DNA of 8,867 nucleotides from Pseudomonadota bacterium (GCA_027592155.1 JAQCKY010000058.1:1-8867); one strand, 5' to 3'. Shown: positions 1 to 7,347, counted from the stretch's first letter. Numbers and translations: made by a program. The notes: a model not told the origin generated them from the sequence alone.

Positions 1-1354
1 CATGGGAATGTTTTATGGCCGCCAGAATTTTTGTGCCGAGTTCATCCCAATACTCAACCGCAAAACCGACGAGAGCCCCTTCCCCGCCAACCGTTTTCAT
101 CTCGACGGACTGCCACAGCGACGACTGTGCATCCGGTGTCAGGTTCCATGCGGTGCCGAAAGGAGAGAGTTCCACACCGCCTGGCTGCTGTTTCAGAAGC
201 GCGCTCAACGCAACCTCCGGGCTTCCCGCTTCCATTGCGCCCAAGACAGCGATCCGTTCAGGGCGAGCCCGTCCCCGTGCCGGTGAGAAAGGATCGAGCA
301 CCCGCCCCCCGGCCATGGTGCGCTGGGCGGATTGATCCCGAATGATAAACCCATCTCCCCGCAAGGCGCCGATCCGGCGGTCGAGCACAATCTGCACCAG
401 CCCGGACTCACCCGGTGCGATGCTTTTGCCTTCCAGAAGCGCAACACGGCCCGGCACTTCCGCCGCGCCGAGATGAACATGGACCGGAGTCCAGTGTTTC
501 AAGGAGCGTGGCTCACCCGGCAGCACGTGCAGCCGGGCATCGAAACGCGGCACCGGATTGTGGATTACACCGTCCAGCAGCCAACCGCCCCGATGGATGT
601 CGTTTCGGCGCACATCGGTACCGGCAAGATTAAGAGCGCAGCGCTCCCCGACCGTTCCCGATTCCGCTTCCCGGTTTTGCGCATGGATACTGCGAACCCG
701 CGCCTGAATTCCTTGCGGGGACAGAACTAATTGGTCGCCGACGCGAACCGACCCCGCAAAGACCGATCCGGTCACCACCATTCCGGCACCCGGCAGGGTG
801 AAGCAGCGATCGATGGCGAGCCTGAAGTTTCCGTCTTGCGATCTTTGGCGAATGCTTTCGGCCATCAATTCAAGATAAGCCCGAAGGTCCTCAACGCCTT
901 CACCGGTGATGGCCGAAACCGGCATGATTTCAGCCTCTGAAAGACTGGTATCGGCGATGAGTTCCTGTATCTGCAGCGTGACATCATCGCGTCGCGCTTC
1001 ATCCACACGGTCGATCTTGGTCAGCGCGATAACGCCTTGGTCGACCCCCAACAGATTGAGGATCGCCAGATGCTCTATGGTTTGCGGCATCGGGCCATCG
1101 TCCGCGGCAATAATCAGCATCGCAAAATCGATCCCGGTTACGCCCGCCAGCATGTTCCGGATAAAGCGTTCATGGCCCGGCACGTCGACGAAGCCGAGAA
1201 CTTCGCCGCTCGGCAACGGCTGATAGGCAAATCCCAGATCGATCGACATTCCACGCTTTTTTTCTTCGGGCAGCCGGTCGGTTTCAACGCCGGTCAGCGC
1301 CTTCACAAGCAACGATTTTCCATGGTCGATATGCCCTGCCGTTGCAATAATCAT
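1..1354 (-). CDS. selB: Selenocysteine-specific elongation factor SelB (3' end cut by window edge)
   Basis: SelB is the cytoplasmic GTPase that binds Sec-tRNA(Sec) and delivers it to ribosomes paused at UGA codons marked by a SECIS hairpin. Reading the minus strand from ATG at 1354 gives 451 codons without a stop up to the window edge. GTPase motifs are all present: G1 GHIDHGKS (7-14), the SelB-type switch [11 protein letters not shown] (34-43), G3 DVPGHE (57-62), G4 TKID (112-115) and G5 SAITG (147-151). Beta-barrel domains follow (about 175-355), including the family-typical [12 protein letters not shown] (296-307) and a conserved segment with [17 protein letters not shown] (339-355). The family usually exceeds 600 residues, so the C-terminal winged-helix SECIS-binding region lies mostly outside. 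The ATG is the first possible start, because the selA stop TAG lies in the same frame 12 bases upstream. A weak Shine-Dalgarno AGGA (1365-1368) overlaps that stop, suggesting translational coupling to selA. Confidence 0.96.
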   Translation of the reverse strand, partial: MIIATAGHIDHGKSLLVKALTGVETDRLPEEKKRGMSIDLGFAYQPLPSGEVLGFVDVPGHERFIRNMLAGVTGIDFAMLIIAADDGPMPQTIEHLAILNLLGVDQGVIALTKIDRVDEARRDDVTLQIQELIADTSLSEAEIMPVSAITGEGVEDLRAYLELMAESIRQRSQDGNFRLAIDRCFTLPGAGMVVTGSVFAGSVRVGDQLVLSPQGIQARVRSIHAQNREAESGTVGERCALNLAGTDVRRNDIHRGGWLLDGVIHNPVPRFDARLHVLPGEPRSLKHWTPVHVHLGAAEVPGRVALLEGKSIAPGESGLVQIVLDRRIGALRGDGFIIRDQSAQRTMAGGRVLDPFSPARGRARPERIAVLGAMEAGSPEVALSALLKQQPGGVELSPFGTAWNLTPDAQSSLWQSVEMKTVGGEGALVGFAVEYWDELGTKILAAIKHSH

Positions 1355-1366
1355 CGGGTAGAGATC

Positions 1367-2782
1367 CTAAACAGCCGGCAATTTCGAAAGCTGCTCGGAG
1401 AAAGCAGCTTCATTTTCAAGACAGCGCACATCCAGTGAGAATGCATCGTCTTGGACACGCCCGACGACGGCGATGGGCAGAGATCTGAACGCACCCGCGA
1501 GGCGTTTCAGCCGCCCGCCTTTTCCCTTCTCCTCACGGGGCCGCAAAACCACGGCATAACTATCCAGTCGTTCTACCGGCAAGGACCCACTCCCGATTTG
1601 GCTCTGACAAGGTTCCGTCGTGACGTCAAAGCTGGCGGAGAGCCGTTTGGCGAGTTCGACGGCCATGCGTCCAGCAACGCCTTCAATTTCATCCGACGAC
1701 CGTGCCAGCAGCCGCAAGGCGGGCAAACGCTCGACCAAACGGTCTGGATTGCGGTAAAGCTGGAGCACCGCCGAGAGGGCGGCAATCGTGACTTTGTCGA
1801 GACGCGTGGCCCGTTTGATGGGGTTTTTCTTGATCTTCTCGACCAAATCCTTCCGGCCGACAATCAAGCCCGCCTGAGGACCGCCCAACAATTTATCGCC
1901 CGAAAAGGTGACAAGATCGGCACCATTGGCAATCGCTTCCGAGACGGTCGGTTCGTGCGGCAAACCGTAAACCGACATATCGATCAAGGCGCCACTGCCA
2001 AGATCCGTAATGAAGGGAATGTCGTGATCATGGGCAATCTCCGCCATCTCCTTTTCATCGACTTCCTTGGTAAATCCCTCAACCGAATAATTGCTGGTAT
2101 GGACTTTCATCAACAGGGCCGTCTTGGGATTGATCGCCTCGATGTAATCCCTGGCGTGGGTTCGATTGGTGGTGCCGACCTCGACGAGTTTGCAGCCCGC
2201 CCGGCGCATGATGTCAGGGATGCGGAACGCGCCGCCGATCTCCACAAGTTCGCCTCTCGAGACCGGAACTTCCTTGCGAATGGCGAGCGCATTGAGAGAA
2301 AGAAACACCGCCGCCGCATTGTTATTGACCATCGTCGCCGCCTCGGCACCGGTCAGGTCGCGAAGGAGTTCTTCGACATGGACATCCCGGTCGCCGCGTT
2401 TACCGCTCTCCAATTCGTATTCGAGATTGGAGGCCCCGGTCGCCACCGCAATCATGGCTTCGACCGCCTCGTCGGGAAGCGGCGCGCGGCCCAAATTGGT
2501 GTGCAGCACGGTTCCCGTAAGATTAAAAACCCGTCGTAACGACGGCATCGCCGCGGCGTCGAGGCGGGCCGATACCTCATCGATAATCCGGTTTTCGCCA
2601 ATATCTTCCACCGCACCGTCTGTTTCAGCGAGGCGCTGACGCAAGTTACCGAGAACATCGCGAATGATTTTGGTTGTCGACTGACGCCCGTGCTGTTCGA
2701 TGAGAACCACCACGGCGGGCGCCCGAAGAAGGCTATCCACGGAGGGAACTGAAGCAAGACGGGAATTTTGACTGTTTGGCAT
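1367..2782 (-). CDS. selA: L-seryl-tRNA(Sec) selenium transferase SelA
   Basis: SelA is a cytoplasmic PLP enzyme that converts Ser-tRNA(Sec) to Sec-tRNA(Sec) using selenophosphate. The 471-residue product is close to the usual length (E. coli SelA is 463). Recognisable blocks are the N-terminal tRNA-binding helical region (about 1-75), RVFNLTGTVLHTNLGRAPLP (84-103), EYELESGKRGDRD (121-133), the conserved TNRTHARDY (205-213) and FITDLGSGALID (258-269). The PLP-lysine site is FSGDKLLGGPQAG, with Lys297 matching Lys295 of the E. coli enzyme. The ATG at 2782 has only a weak Shine-Dalgarno (GGTG), but an in-frame TAA 15 bases upstream leaves no useful earlier start. It is followed after 12 bases by selB, the standard selAB order. 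The stop is TAG. All key residues seen are intact, so the gene should be functional. Confidence 0.97.
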   Translation of the reverse strand: MPNSQNSRLASVPSVDSLLRAPAVVVLIEQHGRQSTTKIIRDVLGNLRQRLAETDGAVEDIGENRIIDEVSARLDAAAMPSLRRVFNLTGTVLHTNLGRAPLPDEAVEAMIAVATGASNLEYELESGKRGDRDVHVEELLRDLTGAEAATMVNNNAAAVFLSLNALAIRKEVPVSRGELVEIGGAFRIPDIMRRAGCKLVEVGTTNRTHARDYIEAINPKTALLMKVHTSNYSVEGFTKEVDEKEMAEIAHDHDIPFITDLGSGALIDMSVYGLPHEPTVSEAIANGADLVTFSGDKLLGGPQAGLIVGRKDLVEKIKKNPIKRATRLDKVTIAALSAVLQLYRNPDRLVERLPALRLLARSSDEIEGVAGRMAVELAKRLSASFDVTTEPCQSQIGSGSLPVERLDSYAVVLRPREEKGKGGRLKRLAGAFRSLPIAVVGRVQDDAFSLDVRCLENEAAFSEQLSKLPAV

Positions 2783-2820
2783 GGCTACACCGTTATCTCA
2801 CGGATCCGGAAGCAGATTTT

Positions 2821-2849
2821 AAGCTACGGTTCGGGGCCCCGATGGTCAA
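2821..2849 (-). promoter_or_regulatory. Candidate sigma70-type promoter for selAB
   Basis: On the minus strand TTGACC (2849-2844) is separated by exactly 17 bases from TAGCTT (2826-2821), about 40 bases upstream of the selA start. The -35 is good and the -10 is poor (3 of 6 consensus bases). The spacer contains a 12-base GC-rich palindrome. The 105-base gap between the transporter gene and selA is the only gap upstream of selA, so a dedicated promoter here is reasonable, but read-through from the upstream genes is equally possible. Confidence 0.3.
2831..2842. repeat. Perfect 12-base palindrome TCGGGGCCCCGA upstream of selA
   Basis: A perfect palindrome without a loop lies in the non-coding gap between the transporter gene and selA. 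It falls inside the spacer of the candidate selA promoter, which would suit an operator. It has no following T-run on either strand, so it is not a normal intrinsic terminator. A second, shorter palindrome (CGGATCCG, 2801-2808) lies nearer selA. A chance occurrence in GC-rich DNA cannot be excluded. Confidence 0.35.
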
Positions 2850-2887
2850 GGTACAGACGAATAAGCCACTTAGTTACGTCCCGGTGC

Positions 2888-3817
2888 CTATTCAGGATCA
2901 GAGCCCGTCATGGGTTTGAGGGGGGATTTTGATTTTCCCTCGGTCCGCGCCAGATAGGTCACGGCAAGGATGATCATCACACCGCCAATCAACTCCCAGC
3001 CATCCGGAAGTTCCGCAAAAATCAAATATCCCAATAACGCCGCCCAAACCAGACGGGTAAAGTTTAACGGCTCAACAGCGCTCATATCCGCCAGTTTATA
3101 GGCCTGCATCATGCACAGCTGCCCCATTGTTCCAAACCCAGCGAGCATCAATATCCAGGCGAGCAGTTCCAGCGACGGTGTTTCCCACACAAATATCGCC
3201 GGCACTGCAGACATTATCGCGGCGCCAATTGTCCCATAAATAACAATGGTTGAACTTGACTCCGTGCGCGTGAGCACCTTGGCCATCAACTTATGGGCAA
3301 CCGAAAACATGCGCGAGCCCAGAAGCAGTATGATGCCAAACGAAACATATTCTATGCCCGGCCGGACAATGACGAGAACACCGACAAAGCCAAAACCCAA
3401 GGCAACCCATCGGCTTGTTTTCGGTTTTTCGCCGAGGATCAGGATGGCCCCCAGCACTGTAAACAGAGCGCTGGACAGGCTCAGCGCGGTCGCTTTGGCG
3501 AGAGGGACCAAACTCAAAGCCCAAAACCAGGACATGCCACCCCAGGCCTGAACCATCCCGCGCACCGTGACCATCACCGGACGTTGTGTCTTCAGCGCGT
3601 ATATTCCGACCCGCATGATCCAAGGCATCAGCACGATAATCGCCAACAACTGCCTTAAGAAAAATATCTGAAGCGGATGAATATCTGTCGAAATAAACCG
3701 AACGGTCGTGTGCATGCTCACGGCGAACAATGTCGAGATCAGCATCAAGAGCATGCCTTGGACGGTGCCGGGAATGATCGAGAAAGCCGTCCGTAATGCG
3801 GCGACAAGATTTCCCAT
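2888..3817 (-). CDS. EamA/DMT-family inner-membrane transporter
   Basis: This is a predicted inner-membrane carrier of the drug/metabolite transporter superfamily, 309 residues from ATG 3817. It is almost entirely hydrophobic and fits ten membrane helices in two EamA halves. The end of the first half contains LVPLAKATALSLSSALF, then a helix ending in the typical GEKP (about 103-132). The end of the second half contains AYKLADMSAVEPLNFTRLVW, then LGYLIFAE (about 239-269). The C-terminal tail is short, polar and Lys-rich. A TTG lies directly before the ATG (3820), but ATG 3817 is preferred because GGTAGG (3830-3825) sits seven bases upstream of it. The gene begins 18 bases after the thiamine-diphosphate enzyme and is probably in its operon, so it may export or import a substrate or product of that enzyme. 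Family membership is clear. Substrate and direction cannot be told from sequence. Confidence 0.9.
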   Translation of the reverse strand: MGNLVAALRTAFSIIPGTVQGMLLMLISTLFAVSMHTTVRFISTDIHPLQIFFLRQLLAIIVLMPWIMRVGIYALKTQRPVMVTVRGMVQAWGGMSWFWALSLVPLAKATALSLSSALFTVLGAILILGEKPKTSRWVALGFGFVGVLVIVRPGIEYVSFGIILLLGSRMFSVAHKLMAKVLTRTESSSTIVIYGTIGAAIMSAVPAIFVWETPSLELLAWILMLAGFGTMGQLCMMQAYKLADMSAVEPLNFTRLVWAALLGYLIFAELPDGWELIGGVMIILAVTYLARTEGKSKSPLKPMTGSDPE

Positions 3818-3835
3818 CAAGCGGCCTACCGGAAG

Positions 3836-5464
3836 CTAGCCCCTTAACTTGCGGCGGTATTGCAGCGGAGCCCAATTCGGCATCTCGCCGACGGGCGCGT
3901 CAATCACAACCGGCATATCGGCCTTGAACGCCTCCTCCATTGCCTTGCCGAGCGCCTCGGGCGTCTCCGCCCGCAGGCCCATAGCGCTATAGGCTTCCGC
4001 GAGTTTCACGAAATCCGGATTATGGAGATCGCTGGCAATGTAGCGTTCGTCATAACCGATTTTTTGGTTACGCTTCACATTGCCGAAATGTCCGTCATTG
4101 AAAATAATTGTGACGAGATTGATCCGGTGGCGCATCGCCGTCGCAAGTTCGGACGCGCCGAACATAAACCCACCATCCCCCGTAACGCAGATGACTTTCT
4201 TGTCAGGCTGGCCAACCTGGGCTCCAAGCGCCGTCGGAAAGCTGTATCCCAGAGTGCCTTGTAGCCCGGGCTCGATTCGCTGACGGGGTTTACTGGTCGG
4301 AAAGCCGAACCATGAATAGAAGCCGAGCTGCGTCACGCCGAAACAAGCGATACCGTCATCGGGCAACGCGTTGCGCATGGCGGTGCCGTAAGCATGCTGT
4401 GGCGGCAATGTTTCCGCGAGTTCCTTCGCCGACGCTTGTTTGAGCGCCAGAAACTCTTCTTTTCGGAACTCCCGTTTGCGGTTATGGCGCTCGACCCGAT
4501 CCGCGAGGTCCGCCAGGGCCGGTTTACCATGGGCGACGATCTGAACGTCAGGCGGCCATTGCTCGATGGATTGCTTGGGATCCGGATCGATCCGGATCAG
4601 CTTTATGTTGTCATCCCGGCCCCAGCTCATGATTTGTTTTTCGAACCGCGTTCCGACTGCTAGGGCCACATCGATATTGGCCCAGCTTTTTGCCGCCCCG
4701 ATATTGGTCTGTGCGAGATGATGATCCCACGGCATCGAGCCGAAAGCGTTTTCGGACATGAATACCGGCGCTTCAAGCCGCTCCGCGAGCGCCAACAACT
4801 CTTCCTCGGCGCCGACAATTCCGCCACCGATGAAAATCGCCGGATTCTCTGCACTGCCTAAAAGCGCCGCGGCTTTCTCAATAAGATCGGGATCGGCCTG
4901 GATCATCGGATAGTCGATATTCGCCACCGGAATTTCGATATCATCTTCCGCGCTCATGATGTCCGGTGACATTTCGATGAAGGCCGGCCGTTTGCGTCCC
5001 GTATGCATTTGCTGGAACGCTTCGGCGACCACGGCAGGCGCTTCTTTGGGCGAGTTTGCCCGCCCCTGCCATTTTGTCACGGCGGCCATCGTTCCCATTT
5101 GGTCTTTGATCTCGTGGAGCATCCCGAAATCTTTATCGATCATCCGCGACGGTATTTGGCCGCCCACACATAATACCGGAACATTTTGACCATGGGCCGT
5201 GCAAAGCCCTGCCCCGGCATTGAACACGCCGGGTCCTGGAACCACCGTACAGACACCGGTTTTTCCCGTCGCTAGCGCATAGCCGAGTGCCATATAGGAC
5301 GTGCCCTGCTCATGTCGCGTATGGACGATCCGAAGGGATTCTTTCTCATGATAAAATGCATCGAAAAGCGGATCGAGCTGCACTCCGGGGAGGCCAAAAA
5401 TAGTATCCACGTCGTGGCTCATAATTGTCTTAGTGAGAGCTTGAGCGCCCGTCATTTTTGTCAT
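3836..5464 (-). CDS. Thiamine-diphosphate-dependent enzyme, acetolactate-synthase-like
   Basis: This 542-residue protein has the three-domain fold of acetolactate synthase, benzoylformate decarboxylase and related ThDP enzymes. The N-terminal pyrimidine-binding domain (about 4-170) has FGLPGVQLDPLFDA (23-36) and the activating glutamate in RHEQG (Glu52). The central domain (about 190-325) contains FIGGGIVGAEEE and ends near the typical IRIDPDP (290-296). The C-terminal diphosphate-binding domain has LGYSFPTALGAQVG (405-418) and the metal/ThDP motif from GDGG (429-432) to IIFND (453-457). The catalytic framework is intact. It is not confidently IlvB: no small subunit lies nearby and the quinone/FAD-type regions are not diagnostic by eye, so decarboxylase, carboligase or synthase activity are all open. 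ATG 5464 is chosen because GGGGA (5476-5472) lies seven bases upstream; ATG 5455 is an alternative. The transporter gene follows after 18 bases. Confidence 0.92.
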   Translation of the reverse strand: MTKMTGAQALTKTIMSHDVDTIFGLPGVQLDPLFDAFYHEKESLRIVHTRHEQGTSYMALGYALATGKTGVCTVVPGPGVFNAGAGLCTAHGQNVPVLCVGGQIPSRMIDKDFGMLHEIKDQMGTMAAVTKWQGRANSPKEAPAVVAEAFQQMHTGRKRPAFIEMSPDIMSAEDDIEIPVANIDYPMIQADPDLIEKAAALLGSAENPAIFIGGGIVGAEEELLALAERLEAPVFMSENAFGSMPWDHHLAQTNIGAAKSWANIDVALAVGTRFEKQIMSWGRDDNIKLIRIDPDPKQSIEQWPPDVQIVAHGKPALADLADRVERHNRKREFRKEEFLALKQASAKELAETLPPQHAYGTAMRNALPDDGIACFGVTQLGFYSWFGFPTSKPRQRIEPGLQGTLGYSFPTALGAQVGQPDKKVICVTGDGGFMFGASELATAMRHRINLVTIIFNDGHFGNVKRNQKIGYDERYIASDLHNPDFVKLAEAYSAMGLRAETPEALGKAMEEAFKADMPVVIDAPVGEMPNWAPLQYRRKLRG

Positions 5465-5499
5465 TTTGTTATCCCCGGGATTATCACATTACCTTCGGC

Positions 5500-5529
5500 A
5501 TATAACAGACGTTCCGGCAGCCTGTCCAA
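5500..5529 (-). promoter_or_regulatory. Candidate promoter for the ThDP enzyme operon
   Basis: On the minus strand TTGGAC (5529-5524) and TTATAT (5505-5500) are 18 bases apart. This would place the transcript start near 5493, about 29 bases before the ATG at 5464. The -35 agrees with consensus only in its first half, so this is a weak prediction supported mainly by position in the divergent gap. Confidence 0.33.
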
Positions 5530-5557
5530 CAAAGCACCGACGCAAATACACCAACTG

Positions 5558-5586
5558 TTGAGAGCATCGTGGTCTTCCAGTACTAT
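5558..5586 (+). promoter_or_regulatory. Candidate sigma70-type promoter for the outer-membrane protein gene
   Basis: TTGAGA (5558-5563) and TACTAT (5581-5586) are separated by exactly 17 bases. The expected transcript start is near 5593, giving a leader of about 40 bases before the TTG start at 5634. This is the best promoter match in the 169-base divergent gap 5465-5633, in which no gene, RNA or terminator was recognised. Confidence 0.5.
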
Positions 5587-5620
5587 TTCGCCAATCGACC
5601 CTGTTTCCAGCAAAATCTTT

Positions 5621-5626
5621 GAGGGA
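5621..5626 (+). promoter_or_regulatory. Shine-Dalgarno GAGGGA that decides a TTG start
   Basis: GAGGGA ends seven bases before TTG at 5634, ideal spacing. It overlaps the codons just after an in-frame TTG at 5619, so it cannot serve that start. It therefore favours initiation at 5634, which also yields a clean signal peptide. Confidence 0.65.
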
Positions 5627-5633
5627 ATTTAAT

Positions 5634-6563
5634 TTGCGATACCTGCTTCTCGCCGTGGCGTTTGCCATCTCGCTGACGTCGCCATCCGGGGCTCAGTCCC
5701 CCGCTGCATCTGTCGAGAAAGTGATACAGGATGCGGCGCGCGTCCCAGGCAGCCCTAACAGGGCTCTCGCAGCAACTGTCGTGAGGCTCATCGGCAACAA
5801 CCCATCTCAGTTTCAGCAGATCGTTGCTATGGCCACGGCGGCGGCGCCCTCTGAGCGAAGCTATATTATTCAGCGTGTCGGAGGGGCCTTTCCCGCTTTT
5901 AGGAGCCGACTCTCCGGTAGCCAAGCCCCCAGGGCGGAGATCGTCCAGGCACCAACAACAAACCAACGCCACCATCTCGCAGACAATCAAATGACGAGAG
6001 ACGGGCAATCTGCGTGGTATGCGGACATCGGCGCCGGCCTGATGTTGGTGCAGGACTCCGATCTCACGGACCCCGCACTGGGTGGCCTCACCGGGACGCT
6101 CTCCAGCGATATCGGATTCATGGGCTCCGGATCGTTCGGTTATAAGTTTTCTCGACACCTCCGGGGCGAAGCCGAATTAGGATTCCGCAATAGCGGTCTC
6201 GATAGCGTCAGCGTTGGAGGGTTCGGCCTCGGCGCGACCTCAAATCCAGAAGGATCGGTCTCGGTCATTTCACTGCTCGCCAACGGGTACGTGGATTTTC
6301 CGATCAATAACAAATTCATCGACTTTGGCGGTGGCGGTATTGGTGCCGCGGCAATCAATGTAGACATCGAAAATAATGCCACCGACGAATGGGACACCGT
6401 CTTCGCCTATCAACTCGCCACCGGCTTTCGATTCGAGTTCCTGGACCGCGCCTGGGTCCGAGCGACCTATAAGTTTTTCGGGACCAGCGACCCCAAGATC
6501 AATACGACGGAAGGGGAATATTTCTCCCACGCCATCGAGGTCGGCTACTACTACGAGTTCTAG
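5634..6563 (+). CDS. Exported protein with proline-spaced helical repeat and C-terminal outer-membrane beta-barrel
   Basis: The product (309 residues from TTG 5634) is a predicted outer-membrane protein. Residues 1-20 form a signal peptide (hydrophobic 3-14, cleavage after SGA, before Gln21). Residues about 25-90 are helix-prone with prolines at 41, 57, 72 and 87, giving a repeat of about 15 residues of the form P-S-x4-I-V/I. A polar linker (about 92-125) follows. From 126 the sequence alternates glycine, aromatic and polar residues in amphipathic strands (for example WYADIGAGLMLV, GSGSFGYKF, RGEAELGFRNSG) and ends in YYYEF, the terminal Phe that marks barrels for BAM assembly. About eight strands fit, as in OmpW/Opa-like small barrels. 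The start is set by GAGGGA at 5621-5626. It is the only plus-strand gene here, with its own promoter. Barrel type is secure; function is unknown. Confidence 0.85.
   Translation: MRYLLLAVAFAISLTSPSGAQSPAASVEKVIQDAARVPGSPNRALAATVVRLIGNNPSQFQQIVAMATAAAPSERSYIIQRVGGAFPAFRSRLSGSQAPRAEIVQAPTTNQRHHLADNQMTRDGQSAWYADIGAGLMLVQDSDLTDPALGGLTGTLSSDIGFMGSGSFGYKFSRHLRGEAELGFRNSGLDSVSVGGFGLGATSNPEGSVSVISLLANGYVDFPINNKFIDFGGGGIGAAAINVDIENNATDEWDTVFAYQLATGFRFEFLDRAWVRATYKFFGTSDPKINTTEGEYFSHAIEVGYYYEF
6560..6563. other. Convergent genes sharing CTAG as overlapping stop codons
   Basis: The palindrome CTAG supplies TAG to both strands: 6561-6563 ends the barrel gene and 6562-6560 ends the GST-like gene. The genes overlap tail to tail by four bases, so there is no room for a terminator between them. 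Any transcript end must lie inside the opposing coding sequence. Confidence 0.95.
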
Positions 6564-7339
6564 CCGACGACATTTTCCGCCGTAATCCCGGAAATCGACT
6601 TTACCTTTGGCCGAGGCGGGGTTTCCAGCGTCCCCGGAAAGAAGATCTCCGGCGCCGTTGGCCGTGCCATAACCCGCTCCCGCCACGCGTTGGTATTGGG
6701 GAATTCGGTGTCATCGACCATCGCCGGGCGGATTTCCTTAATCCGGTTCACGATCGCGATCATCGATATTTCGGCCAGGGAGAACATATCGCCGGCGAGC
6801 CAATCCCGCCCTTCCAACGCCGCTTCGATGCACCCGATACCGTGGGCCATCTTGGCCTCCGCCGCGGCCATTTCGTCATCGGAAAATCCGCCCTTGGCGA
6901 ACTTGCGCCATCGCTCCTGCCGGTCGGGCACAGGAATCGCCTTGATCATCACATCAATGTCGTCGGCGCTGAGTCCTTGAAGGGCGTCGGTCAGCAAGGC
7001 TTTGAAGGTCGCGAGCATCACCGCTGTGTGGATGTCATCCGCCGTCCAGGTCCAGAGCCGCATTTTGGCGCGCTCCTTCAGATCGGCGGGTTTAAGCGGC
7101 GGTTCCGGCCAGACGTCATCGATATATTCATTGATCGCGAGCGCATTGATGATCGGCGTGCCGTCATGGACCAAGGTCGGCACCACCCCATTGGGGTTCA
7201 GCTTGAGATATTCTGGATTGAGGTTTTCATAGCGCCAAAGCTCGATGTAACGGCTTTCGTACGCGATGCCTTTCTCCTTGAGACATAAACGCACCTGCTT
7301 TGAACAGGTGCTGAGACCGGAGTGATAAAGTGTGAGCAT
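6560..7339 (-). CDS. Glutathione-S-transferase-like protein with altered glutathione-binding pair
   Basis: This 259-residue cytoplasmic protein has the two-domain GST fold. The thioredoxin-like domain (1 to about 78) starts MLTLYHSGLSTCSKQVRL, with Ser10/Cys12/Ser13 at the catalytic position. It continues with LNPNGVVPTLVHDG, including the cis-proline Pro54, and INEYIDD (69-75). The all-helical domain (about 90-230) includes RLWTWTADDIHTAV and WLAGDMFSLAEISM, the latter holding the N-capping-box region typical of GSTs. The usual Glu-Ser pair that holds the gamma-glutamyl group of glutathione is replaced by Asn65-Ala66, so glutathione binding may be weak or changed. A GTG start 36 bases upstream (7375) is possible, but ATG 7339 has GGGAGG eight bases upstream and begins exactly where GSTs begin. 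It follows the S41 protease gene by 80 bases and may be co-transcribed. The specific reaction is unknown. Confidence 0.9.
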   Translation of the reverse strand: MLTLYHSGLSTCSKQVRLCLKEKGIAYESRYIELWRYENLNPEYLKLNPNGVVPTLVHDGTPIINALAINEYIDDVWPEPPLKPADLKERAKMRLWTWTADDIHTAVMLATFKALLTDALQGLSADDIDVMIKAIPVPDRQERWRKFAKGGFSDDEMAAAEAKMAHGIGCIEAALEGRDWLAGDMFSLAEISMIAIVNRIKEIRPAMVDDTEFPNTNAWRERVMARPTAPEIFFPGTLETPPRPKVKSISGITAENVVG

Positions 7340-7347
7340 TGATGCAG

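Noticed and set aside
332..1438. Several open plus-strand frames across the first 1.4 kb
   Set aside because: All are antisense to selB, whose minus-strand frame is intact with every GTPase motif; none resembles a protein family.
1451..2539. Long open frame of 362 codons on the plus strand, antisense to selA
   Set aside because: It lies wholly inside selA, has no recognisable domain, is rich in Arg/Gly/His as expected of a shadow of GC-rich coding DNA, and has no good start signal.
2783..2887. Possible selC (tRNA-Sec) or intrinsic terminator in the gap before selA
   Set aside because: No cloverleaf, T-loop or CCA end could be found, and the GC palindrome has no loop and no following T-run.
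4579..4598. Two tandem copies of the palindrome GATCCGGATC, together a 20-base palindrome
   Set aside because: It lies in the ThDP enzyme gene and encodes the family-typical IRIDPD stretch; codon choice for Ile-Arg-Ile-Asp-Pro-Asp explains it.
5583..6158. Open minus-strand frame of 191 codons antisense to the barrel gene
   Set aside because: The plus-strand frame has a signal peptide, barrel strands and terminal Phe; the antisense frame shows no domain or start signal.
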